Shown here piece after piece: positions 16,539 to 24,347 of a stretch of DNA of 64,000 nucleotides. The translations under genes and the position numbers were made by a program. The notes under the pieces were generated by a model. The model had not been told where the DNA came from, made no database searches, and saw only the letters and a list, made by a program, of their open reading frames with translations. Position 1 is the first letter of the stretch. Each line of letters begins with the position of its first letter. The DNA comes from an uncultured Bartonella sp. GTDB lineage: Bacteria; Pseudomonadota; Alphaproteobacteria; Rhizobiales; Rhizobiaceae. Location of the stretch: contig CAMLBF010000002.1 in assembly GCA_946478235.1 (NCBI GenBank), positions 186,001 through 250,000 of the forward strand, written 5' to 3'.

Positions 16539-17291
16539 ATGAAATTGTTTGCTACCAGCCTTTTTTTAGGTGGTCTGATTGTATCTTTCTCAGCGCAAGC
16601 TGAAACATTAACCATCGCTACAGAAGGTGCCTATCCTCCGTTCAGTTATGTTGACTCCAACAATACCTTGCACGGGTTTGACGTTGATATCGCCAATGCC
16701 TTGTGCGAAAAAATGAAAGTTGAATGTAAGGTTGTTGCGCAAGACTGGGATGGAATAATCCCAGGACTTTTGGCAAAAAAATATGATGCAATCGTTGCTT
16801 CCATGGTACCAACGCCTGAACGTAAGCAAAAGGTTGACTTTACCAACCGCTATTACACAACAACACTTGCAATAGCGGTTCCAAAAGACTCCGATATTAA
16901 AGATGTTAGCGCAGCATCGCTGAAAAATAAAAATCTTGGCGCACAGTCCGGCGCAACACAAGCTATCTATGCTGAAGATAATTACGCGCCAGAAGGTGCT
17001 AATCTAAAGCTTTATCCGACGCCTGATGAAGCCAATAGCGATTTGCTTAATCACCGTTTAGACGCGGTCATACACGACAAATTTCCACTGCTGACATGGC
17101 TTGATAATGAAGGAAAAGATTGCTGCAAACTTCTTGGTGAAATTGAAGGAACCAAGGAGCCTATTTCAATTGCAATCCGCAAAAATTCCGATGAACTGAA
17201 AGAACGCTTCAATAAAGCGATCGACGAGATCAGGGCAGATGGTACTTATGCAAAAATCGTGCAAAAATACTTCAAATCTGACATTTATTGA
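16539..17291 (+). CDS. Amino acid ABC transporter, periplasmic substrate-binding protein
   Basis: 250-residue family 3 solute-binding protein. Signal peptide MKLFATSLFLGGLIVSFSAQA is followed by mature ETLTIATEGAYPPFSYVD, and GFDVDIANALCEKM is the family signature. A Cys-Cys pair occurs late (GKDCCKLLGE), and the C-terminal GTYAKIVQKYF is typical. The closest types are HisJ/ArgT/OccT-like binders of basic amino acids or opines. ATG at 16539 has AGGAG about 8 nt upstream. First gene of the transporter cluster, 79 bp before the first permease. Confidence 0.92.
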   Translation: MKLFATSLFLGGLIVSFSAQAETLTIATEGAYPPFSYVDSNNTLHGFDVDIANALCEKMKVECKVVAQDWDGIIPGLLAKKYDAIVASMVPTPERKQKVDFTNRYYTTTLAIAVPKDSDIKDVSAASLKNKNLGAQSGATQAIYAEDNYAPEGANLKLYPTPDEANSDLLNHRLDAVIHDKFPLLTWLDNEGKDCCKLLGEIEGTKEPISIAIRKNSDELKERFNKAIDEIRADGTYAKIVQKYFKSDIY

Positions 17292-17370
17292 TGGTGCGCG
17301 TTAACATTGTGAGCTCTAGCAAAGCACACTTTGTTTTCATGTTATTCTACGCATTTGGTGGAGCATATTA

Positions 17371-18090
17371 ATGATCGAATATATGTCATTGCTGTCGTTT
17401 GGCAGTGGCGGTTGGGGTATGGTAATGCTTGCCGGTGCAGGCGTTACTTTATCTCTGGCATTATGTTGTGTGCCAATCGGTCTGCCCTTGGGGCTTATCT
17501 CCGCCATTATGATCCAGTCAGATCATAAATATTTGCGCATTATTGCAACATTGTTCTCATCAATATTCCGCGGTTTACCGGAACTACTCACACTTTTCCT
17601 TGTTTATCACGGATTGCAGACATTGATACAAAATGCTCTGGCATATTTTGATGTTCAGGCAGAATTTTCAATCAATGCTTTTTTTGCCGGTGTTGTTGCG
17701 CTTGGTATGGTCTTTGCGGCATTTTCCTGTGAAGTGTGGTTAGGAAGTTTCAAGATTTTGGACAATGGGCAGTATGAAGCTGCCAAAGCCCTAAGCCTTT
17801 CTCGTTCAACCACGTTTTTTCGGGTTATTTTCCCGCAATTGGTAAGAAACGCATTACCGGGTCTGTCCAATAACTGGTTGACACTTCTCAAAGATACATC
17901 ACTCGTATCAACAATTTCACTGGTAGACGTTATGCGCCAAACCAATTTGGCTGTGGCTGCCACCAAACAACCAATGTTCTTCTACCTCATTGCCTGTGTG
18001 ATCTATCTGATATTTTCGGCACTTTCTTCTATAATTTTCCGTTATTTGGAAAAGCGTTCCAATGCCAGTTATAAAAAGGTTTCCGCATGA
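17371..18090 (+). CDS. Amino acid ABC transporter permease (HisQ/ArtQ type)
   Basis: 239-residue inner-membrane permease with about five transmembrane helices. The N-terminal family stretch TLSLALCCVPIGLPLGLI and the EAA loop (YEAAKALSLSRSTTFFRVIFP) contact the ATPase. The motif IFRGLPELLTLFLVYHG is typical of the HisM/HisQ family. ATG at 17371 has GGAG 8 nt upstream. The stop overlaps the next gene by four bases (ATGA). Confidence 0.92.
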   Translation: MIEYMSLLSFGSGGWGMVMLAGAGVTLSLALCCVPIGLPLGLISAIMIQSDHKYLRIIATLFSSIFRGLPELLTLFLVYHGLQTLIQNALAYFDVQAEFSINAFFAGVVALGMVFAAFSCEVWLGSFKILDNGQYEAAKALSLSRSTTFFRVIFPQLVRNALPGLSNNWLTLLKDTSLVSTISLVDVMRQTNLAVAATKQPMFFYLIACVIYLIFSALSSIIFRYLEKRSNASYKKVSA

Positions 18091-18797
18091 CTATTCCAAG
18101 CTGGCTATATTTTCTTATTAACCCCGATATTCTGGCGCGCTACGGTTGGCGCTTTATCGATGGTTTCATTGTAACACTGGAACTTGTCGCAATATCTTAT
18201 ACTGTCGGCTTTTTTCTTGCGTTGTTCATTGCTTATGCATGGCGTTCAAAAAATATTTTTCTGCAATATCCTGCCCGTGCCTATCTCTACTTTTTTCGCG
18301 GCTCACCGCTCTTGGCGCAATTGTTCTTATTTTACTACGGTATTGGTTCGTTCAGCAATTTTTGGCAAAGCGTTGGTTTGTGGTGGTTTTTCCAAAGTGC
18401 ATGGTGGTGTTGCCTATTAATATTTTCACTCAACACAGCCGCCTATCAAGCCGAAATTTTTCGGGGCAGCTTACAATCTGTGCCCGCAGGGCAATATGAA
18501 GCAGCAAAAGCATTAGGCTTAAGTAAATACACGACCTTTTTAACTGTTATTATGCCGCAAGCCATGATCATGGCTTTGCGCCCTTTGGGAAATGAATTCA
18601 TATTAATGATTAAGGCAAGTGCGGTTGCATCATTGGTGACGGTTTATGATTTGATGGGCATTGCAAAACTTGCTTATTCACGCACATTCGATTTTCAGGT
18701 CTATATTTGGGCTGCGATCCTCTATTTGTTAATTGTCGAAGTTGTTCGCCGTTTGGTTGGTCTAACAGAACGACATTTAACGCGCCATCTGCGATAA
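18087..18797 (+). CDS. Amino acid ABC transporter permease (HisM type)
   Basis: 236 residues, second permease of the heterodimer. It has multiple hydrophobic helices, the FFRGSPLLAQLFLFYYG segment and the ATPase-contact loop YEAAKALGLSKYTTFLTVIM. The ATGA overlap with the preceding permease shows translational coupling. After its stop there is a 301-bp gap before the ATPase gene, which is unusual for this family. Confidence 0.92.
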   Translation: MTIPSWLYFLINPDILARYGWRFIDGFIVTLELVAISYTVGFFLALFIAYAWRSKNIFLQYPARAYLYFFRGSPLLAQLFLFYYGIGSFSNFWQSVGLWWFFQSAWWCCLLIFSLNTAAYQAEIFRGSLQSVPAGQYEAAKALGLSKYTTFLTVIMPQAMIMALRPLGNEFILMIKASAVASLVTVYDLMGIAKLAYSRTFDFQVYIWAAILYLLIVEVVRRLVGLTERHLTRHLR

Positions 18798-19098
18798 AAA
18801 TAACAAGATTAAACGCAATCACCCCACTTATATGATGAACAATGGCGCTATTATGAAGATCAATGGCGCTAAATTTTTAAAAATTCATGTCCTTTTCAAG
18901 TAAGTTTTTTTAAAATTTACGAATATCGGACATGGTGACGATAAGTAAAAATGTGTTTGATAAAAATATTGTGTGCGTGTTTGACTACTAGATAATTTTA
19001 TATCAACAATCAAAAATTGAGTGCGAACCTGTTGAAAGCATTGACATCTCTTAGTGCTTTGAGTTTAACGCGAGTAAGAATTACGGAGTATAGCGGCA
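18798..19098 (+). promoter_or_regulatory. Spacer within the ABC transporter cluster with direct repeats
   Basis: No gene seen. CAATGGCGCTA occurs at 18840-18850 and 18861-18871, 21 bp apart (two helical turns), then the palindrome AATTTTTAAAAATT at 18872-18885. An ACGGAG ribosome site is at about 19083. The layout fits a separate promoter and operator for the ATPase gene. I could not identify a definite -35/-10 pair. Confidence 0.45.
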
Positions 19099-19875
19099 AT
19101 GTGTGCGGTTCAATCAAATGAAAAGAACAACAAATCGACTGATAATGTCATTGTCGTTCAAGGTTTGAATAAATGGTACAGTGATTTCCAAGCCCTCCAT
19201 AATATTTCATTCAGTGTTAAATCCGGTGAACGCATCGTACTTTGTGGGCCTTCTGGTTCTGGAAAATCCACACTTATCCGCTGCATCAATCAGTTAGAAA
19301 CCGCCGAGCAAGGAAGTATCAAAATCCACGGTGTTGATATTTGTAACGGTCATTCTATTGAACAAAAGCAAGTTTTGCGTGAAGTTGGTATGGTTTTTCA
19401 ACATTTTAACCTGTTTCCACATATGACCGTGATGCAGAATTGCATTTTAGCGCCGATGACCGTGCAAAAACTCACCAAAGAACAAGCGCGCGAGCGTGCA
19501 TTCAATTATTTACGCAAAGTGGGCATTGATGCCCATAGCGAGAAATACCCTTCACAATTATCAGGTGGACAACAACAACGTGTAGCGATTGCTAGGGCTC
19601 TTTGTATGGAACCTAAGGTCATGTTGTTTGATGAACCAACATCTGCGCTTGACCCTGAAATGGTAGGCGAAGTGCTTGATGTTATTGTCAAACTCGCTGA
19701 AACTGGAATGACAATGCTATGTGTTACCCATGAAATGGGGTTTGCCCGTGAAGTTTCAGAACGTGTTTTATTTTTGGAAAATGGTTCAATTGTTGAAGAT
19801 GCAACGCCACAGAAGTTTTTTACCAATCCTGAAAGTCAACGTGCAAAAGATTTTTTAGCTAAAATCAAACATTAA
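19099..19875 (+). CDS. Amino acid ABC transporter ATP-binding protein
   Basis: 258-residue GlnQ/HisP-type ATPase. Walker A is [10 protein letters not shown], the Q-loop is [13 protein letters not shown], the signature is [15 protein letters not shown], Walker B is [12 protein letters not shown], and the switch His is in VTHEMGFA. An N-terminal extension of about 17 polar residues precedes the domain. It powers the permeases encoded 0.3 kb upstream; no other transporter components are close. It faces lpxB, which reads toward it on the other strand. Confidence 0.93.
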   Translation: MCAVQSNEKNNKSTDNVIVVQGLNKWYSDFQALHNISFSVKSGERIVLCGPSGSGKSTLIRCINQLETAEQGSIKIHGVDICNGHSIEQKQVLREVGMVFQHFNLFPHMTVMQNCILAPMTVQKLTKEQARERAFNYLRKVGIDAHSEKYPSQLSGGQQQRVAIARALCMEPKVMLFDEPTSALDPEMVGEVLDVIVKLAETGMTMLCVTHEMGFAREVSERVLFLENGSIVEDATPQKFFTNPESQRAKDFLAKIKH

Positions 19876-19899
19876 GATAGCGATTATTTTCTTTTATAA

Positions 19900-21069
19900 T
19901 CAATGTGATAGCGGCAAATATTTCAGGATTGCTTGAGCAGCCAATTCACCTGATGGCGCCGCAGTTTTCATTGTTTTTTGAATGAAATCAAACCCTTGAA
20001 GCTGTGCTGAACGAACACTGCCATCTTTCATCAATTGTTCAACCTGTCTTGCGAGCATTCCTGGACGCAAAAATTCGTTAAAATATTCCGGTACGATCGG
20101 TCGATCGGCGATGATATTCGGTAAAGCGGCGCTCCAAATTTTTACCCGTGGTAAAATAAAGGTTTTGGAAAATAAATCTGCTTTATACCCGAGAACCATA
20201 GGTATTTTTGATAGTGCCAATTCCAATGACACAGTGCCTGAAGCAGCTAGTGCCGCATCAGCTTCTGCAAAGGCTGCCCACTTTTCATCTTCACCGATTA
20301 CAAGCTTTACATCAACATTCCAATTGGCGACCAATGCACGAACCTCATCAGCAATCCGTGGTAGCGTTGGTAGAACAATGCGTGTGTTTGGATTACGCTG
20401 TTTTAGAATCTTCAGTGCTTGTCCAAATATTGGCATAAGACCACGAATTTCAAACCGCCGCGAACCTGGCAAAACCACAACCGTATAATTGTCTTTTGGC
20501 TTATGATGCAATTCAATGCGCTTTGCATCTAAAGCGAGCAGCGGCGGATAAGTCAGCAATCGGTGTCCGACATAGGTAGCTGAGGGCCCACCAAGATCCT
20601 GCATGACTTTTTCTTCAAAAGGTAGAATAACCAATACGTGGTCGATAAAAGCGGCCATTTGTTTTGCTCGTTCTGGACGCCAAGCCCAGACTGAAGGTGC
20701 AATGTATTTGATGATTGGTATATTGGGTTCAAGTTTACGAACCTTTTTGGCGACCCTATGGGTAAAATCGGGACTATCAATGATAATCAAACAGTCTGGC
20801 TTTTCGTTTGCGAAAAACCGTGCCAACTTATTTATGTGGGAAATAAGCGTTGGAAGTTTTTTGAGTACTGCCCCCAAACCCATTAACGAAATATCATCTG
20901 GATTAAACTGGCTTTTTAAGCCTAAAGCTTTAAGGTGGCCTCCGCCAACACCAATTAGCTTTATTTCACAGCCAGTTTTACGTGCCAATACAGAAACGAG
21001 ATCAGCACCCAACAAGTCACCCGATTCTTCACCTGCAACAATGCCTATTTTGAGCACGTTTTTAGACAT
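19900..21069 (-). CDS. lpxB: Lipid-A-disaccharide synthase
   Basis: 389-residue glycosyltransferase that joins UDP-2,3-diacylglucosamine and lipid X to lipid A disaccharide at the inner membrane. Conserved stretches are IVAGEESGDLLGADL at the start, SVWAWRPERAKQM, YVGHRLL and LPGSRRFEI. ATG at 21069 with GGAAAAG upstream is chosen over a TTG fifteen bases further up. It overlaps the lpxI end by 8 bp and is the last gene of the lipid A block. Confidence 0.95.
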   Translation of the reverse strand: MSKNVLKIGIVAGEESGDLLGADLVSVLARKTGCEIKLIGVGGGHLKALGLKSQFNPDDISLMGLGAVLKKLPTLISHINKLARFFANEKPDCLIIIDSPDFTHRVAKKVRKLEPNIPIIKYIAPSVWAWRPERAKQMAAFIDHVLVILPFEEKVMQDLGGPSATYVGHRLLTYPPLLALDAKRIELHHKPKDNYTVVVLPGSRRFEIRGLMPIFGQALKILKQRNPNTRIVLPTLPRIADEVRALVANWNVDVKLVIGEDEKWAAFAEADAALAASGTVSLELALSKIPMVLGYKADLFSKTFILPRVKIWSAALPNIIADRPIVPEYFNEFLRPGMLARQVEQLMKDGSVRSAQLQGFDFIQKTMKTAAPSGELAAQAILKYLPLSH

Positions 21070-21934
21070 AATCGTCTTTTCCAAATGTTTCGATGAATAA
21101 TGCGCAACGGTCTGCTTCTTCGACAGTTTGTTTTAACGATAGGATAAAACTACGATCAGCTTCAACAGCGACTCCATCAAGTCCACAATCATGTGCATTG
21201 ATAATCGTGCTTGGCCCAATGGTAGGAAGATCGGCGCGCTCATCTTGCTGTTTTTTTGCGCGTTTTACCAATACGCCACCTTTTAAAGGAATACGTTTTT
21301 CAGCCCGCATTTCCTTTATACGACGCAACATATTATCGGTGCCCTCGGCCCCCTCTACAGCCACGACACGTCCGCGAACGGCAATAGCTCCTTGGCCAAT
21401 ATCCAACTTACCAAGTAATGCTGCCGCTTCAGCAGCTAGCATGATATCACGCTTTTCTTTGTCGTTTGCCCGACGTTTTGTAAGATTAAAGCCAGTTGGC
21501 GCTAATAGTTGCGGAACAACTTCATGAGCGCCGACAACTTTAAAACCATATTTCTCAACAACACCAATAAAAGCTTTCAATAACGCATCGTCACCTTGCC
21601 CAAGCGCATGAAACAACTTAGGCAACGCGGAAATTGTTGTCCAATCTGGTCTTAAATCTGAAAGGTTAGGACGACTTTTAACACCGCCAGCCAATATTAC
21701 ATTTGATATTTTGGCGCCTTTCAAGGCTTTTATCAAACGTGCCAATTGAACAACGGAAATTTCGCAATGTTCGTATCGATAAAGCTCTGAATCAGCTTCG
21801 CCCTTTAACGGAATCAAAAATGGCTTTTCGCCATTGTCTTCAATCGCCTTTGCAACAGCGAGTGGTAAAACACCACTCCCTGCTATAATTGCTGTACGGC
21901 CAGAAATGACTTTATTGGCTTTGCCGTCCGTCAT
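21062..21934 (-). CDS. lpxI: UDP-2,3-diacylglucosamine diphosphatase LpxI
   Basis: 290-residue LpxI (formerly DUF1009), the alphaproteobacterial replacement for LpxH that makes lipid X. Signatures include AIIAGSGVLPLAVAKAI at the N-terminus, VILAGGVKSRPNL, KYGFKVVGAHEVVPQLL, and GQGAIAVRGRVVAVEGAEGTD. It sits between lpxA and lpxB, exactly between the steps it connects. The start lies 3 bp after the lpxA stop. Confidence 0.94.
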   Translation of the reverse strand: MTDGKANKVISGRTAIIAGSGVLPLAVAKAIEDNGEKPFLIPLKGEADSELYRYEHCEISVVQLARLIKALKGAKISNVILAGGVKSRPNLSDLRPDWTTISALPKLFHALGQGDDALLKAFIGVVEKYGFKVVGAHEVVPQLLAPTGFNLTKRRANDKEKRDIMLAAEAAALLGKLDIGQGAIAVRGRVVAVEGAEGTDNMLRRIKEMRAEKRIPLKGGVLVKRAKKQQDERADLPTIGPSTIINAHDCGLDGVAVEADRSFILSLKQTVEEADRCALFIETFGKDDYV

Positions 21935-21937
21935 TAT

Positions 21938-22765
21938 TCAGTTACCGTCATCGTCACCAATATTCATATCAAGTAGTTTTGGTGTACAGTAAGAACGCTT
22001 GTGATCCGCTTCTACAAAATTAATCATATCTGCAACGGCGGACGATTCTGGAAATGCTGCACGAACATCTTCTGCACGAGCGCGAACTGGTTTGGTTCTA
22101 TCAAATAACATAGGAACCGCATGCCGCATGGCATGAATTTCACTGCGAGGCAAACCGGAACGTTTCATACCAATAATATTCAAACCGCCAAGCCATGCAT
22201 GAACGCCAATCGCAGTGCCATAAGGTATGAGATCGCCGACCAAGGCTGCCAGACCACCGACAAAAGCATGGTGCCCGACACGAACAAATTGATGCACGGC
22301 ACCGCCACCACCGATGATAACATAATCACCGATAACAACGTGTCCGCCAATCATAACATTATTAGAAAATGTTACATGATTACCCAACACGCAATCATGG
22401 GCAACATGGGCATAAGCTAAAAACTGGCAATCATCACCAACAATTGTCGTTGCTAGGCTAGAATCAGACCCGCGGTGCATGGTGACACCTTCGCGGATAA
22501 TACAGTTTTTGCCGATGACAAGCGTTGTACGTCCACCCTTATGCTTATTATTTTGCGGATCAGCGCCAAGAACAGCATGCGGATAAACAACACTGTTTGC
22601 ACCTAAACTTGTTGCGCCCATCACAACAACATGGCTCATCAAGTGGCAACCATCACCAATTTCCGCTTCCGAACTAATATGGCAAAATGGACCTATCTTG
22701 ACGTTGTTTCCAAGTTTGGCACCGTCTTCAACTAAGGCTGTTGGATGAATTTCTACGCCCGACAT
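21938..22765 (-). CDS. lpxA: UDP-N-acetylglucosamine O-acyltransferase
   Basis: 275-residue trimeric left-handed beta-helix acyltransferase, the first lipid A step. Hexapeptide repeats run from HPTALVEDGAKLGNNVKIGP. The catalytic His lies in AYAHVAHDCVLGNHV. The C-terminal helical domain starts near GLPRSEIHAM. Part of the lpxD-fabZ-lpxA-lpxI-lpxB run, 9 bp after fabZ. Confidence 0.96.
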   Translation of the reverse strand: MSGVEIHPTALVEDGAKLGNNVKIGPFCHISSEAEIGDGCHLMSHVVVMGATSLGANSVVYPHAVLGADPQNNKHKGGRTTLVIGKNCIIREGVTMHRGSDSSLATTIVGDDCQFLAYAHVAHDCVLGNHVTFSNNVMIGGHVVIGDYVIIGGGGAVHQFVRVGHHAFVGGLAALVGDLIPYGTAIGVHAWLGGLNIIGMKRSGLPRSEIHAMRHAVPMLFDRTKPVRARAEDVRAAFPESSAVADMINFVEADHKRSYCTPKLLDMNIGDDDGN

Positions 22766-22774
22766 TTTTCACCC

Positions 22775-23254
22775 CTATTTCTTGTCTTCATCAGCCACGG
22801 CGATCATTGCAGCAACTTCCGCTTCTGCAACGCGGTTACCGTCAACTTCAGCAATACAAGCGAAACGTCTGATGCCACCGCGATGTTTCAATTTCTTTAC
22901 ATGCAGTTTTAGTTGGTCACCCGGCACAACAGGCTTACGGAATTTTGCGTTATCCACCGTCATCAAATAAACAACGCCAGGCTTCTCATCGCCTTGCACT
23001 AACAAAGAAATAGCGCCAGCGGTTTGTGCCATAGCCTCAATAATCAAAACACCCGGCATAATTGGATTTTCAGGGAAATGTCCGGTAAAATGGGGTTCAT
23101 TAACCGTAACGTTCTTAATACCAGTCGCCGACTGATCCCCATCGATATCAACAATCCGATCTATAAGAAGAAACGGATAACGATGTGGCAAAATTGATAA
23201 CAGTCTGCGGATATCAACAGCTTCTAAACTGTTCCCTTTTACGACAGAATCCAT
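22775..23254 (-). CDS. fabZ: 3-hydroxyacyl-ACP dehydratase FabZ
   Basis: 159-residue hotdog-fold dehydratase of fatty acid elongation. The active-site motif is [20 protein letters not shown], with catalytic His and Glu. The substrate-entry region [17 protein letters not shown] is conserved. Its place between lpxD and lpxA fits the shared use of 3-hydroxyacyl-ACP by fatty acid and lipid A synthesis. It begins 4 bp after the lpxD stop. Confidence 0.96.
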   Translation of the reverse strand: MDSVVKGNSLEAVDIRRLLSILPHRYPFLLIDRIVDIDGDQSATGIKNVTVNEPHFTGHFPENPIMPGVLIIEAMAQTAGAISLLVQGDEKPGVVYLMTVDNAKFRKPVVPGDQLKLHVKKLKHRGGIRRFACIAEVDGNRVAEAEVAAMIAVADEDKK

Positions 23255-23258
23255 CTTA

Positions 23259-24302
23259 TCACTTCTCCTTATTGTATTTACTCATACTTCTTAATGCAGC
23301 GACCTCACGGAACCACTGCTTAATAGGTCTGGCAGGGCTACCACCCCATCTTTCGCCATCCGGAATATCATTCATAACACCGCTTGCAGCAGCAATTTGA
23401 ACACGTGAACCTATTTTTACGTGATCAGCCAAGCCGACACTACCACCTAACTGTGTCATGTCGCCAATAGTAGCACTTCCTGCAATGCCACAATGTGCGG
23501 CGATAAGGCAATAACGCCCAATTTGTACATTATGGGCTATTTGCACCAGATTATCTATCTTGGTTCCTTCACCAATAATAGTATCTTTCAGCGCACCACG
23601 GTCTATCGTTGTATTTGCACCAATTTCAACATCGTCCTGAATAATTACGCGACCAAGTTGTGGAATTTTTTCAACACCACTAGGACCGCCGACATAACCA
23701 AAACCGTCCTGCCCCACTCTTACACCAGGATAAAGATGAACGCGATTTCCTATAAAGGCATACTGCACTGAAACCGTTGGCGCGATATAACAATCGCGGC
23801 CGATACGACAATTTTCGCCAATGACTGCCGTGGACGAAATTAACGTACCAGATCCAATCTCAGCACCCTTCCCTATAACGGCGCCAGCTTCAACGGTTAC
23901 ACCTTCCTCTAACCTTGCTTCAGGATGAATAAATGCCTGTGGAGAAATTCCATATTCACCAAACCATGGTGTTGGTCGAGCTGAGGAAGGAAATAATATA
24001 CGGCCAATCATCGCAAAATCGCGATGCGGCGATGCAGTAACCAATGCAGCTATATTCTCAGGAACTTTTGAAACAACATCTTCAGAACAAAAAACTGCTA
24101 TAGCGGAACTACCACGCAGAGCCTTGGCAAATTTGCGATTTTCAACAAACACCAAAGAACCGGGTTCTGCACTATCAAGCGAAGAGAGATGCTGAATAAC
24201 AGATGCGCTCAGTTCAGGATTACGGAGAGCGGCACCAGTTAATGCTGCCGCCTCACCAACAGTAATCTGTCGGGACGGCGTAAAGAAATTTATATCCGCC
24301 AT
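23259..24302 (-). CDS. lpxD: UDP-3-O-(3-hydroxyacyl)glucosamine N-acyltransferase
   Basis: 347 residues. An N-terminal uridine-binding domain ([18 protein letters not shown]) is followed by a left-handed beta-helix with hexapeptide repeats and the catalytic His region in [21 protein letters not shown]-terminal [20 protein letters not shown] is typical. It adds the second acyl chain in lipid A synthesis. It starts 45 bp after bamA, with a hairpin in the gap. Confidence 0.96.
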   Translation of the reverse strand: MADINFFTPSRQITVGEAAALTGAALRNPELSASVIQHLSSLDSAEPGSLVFVENRKFAKALRGSSAIAVFCSEDVVSKVPENIAALVTASPHRDFAMIGRILFPSSARPTPWFGEYGISPQAFIHPEARLEEGVTVEAGAVIGKGAEIGSGTLISSTAVIGENCRIGRDCYIAPTVSVQYAFIGNRVHLYPGVRVGQDGFGYVGGPSGVEKIPQLGRVIIQDDVEIGANTTIDRGALKDTIIGEGTKIDNLVQIAHNVQIGRYCLIAAHCGIAGSATIGDMTQLGGSVGLADHVKIGSRVQIAAASGVMNDIPDGERWGGSPARPIKQWFREVAALRSMSKYNKEK

Positions 24303-24314
24303 CTGAACACTTTC

Positions 24315-24338
24315 TCTCCCGACCTTTTGATCGGGAGA
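24315..24338. other. Hairpin between bamA and lpxD
   Basis: TCTCCCGA (24315-24322) faces TCGGGAGA (24331-24338) across eight bases in the 45-nt bamA-lpxD spacer. No T-run follows on the minus strand, so it is probably an mRNA processing or stability element that separates bamA from the lipid A genes, not a full terminator. Confidence 0.55.
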
Positions 24339-24347
24339 AAGAATAAA

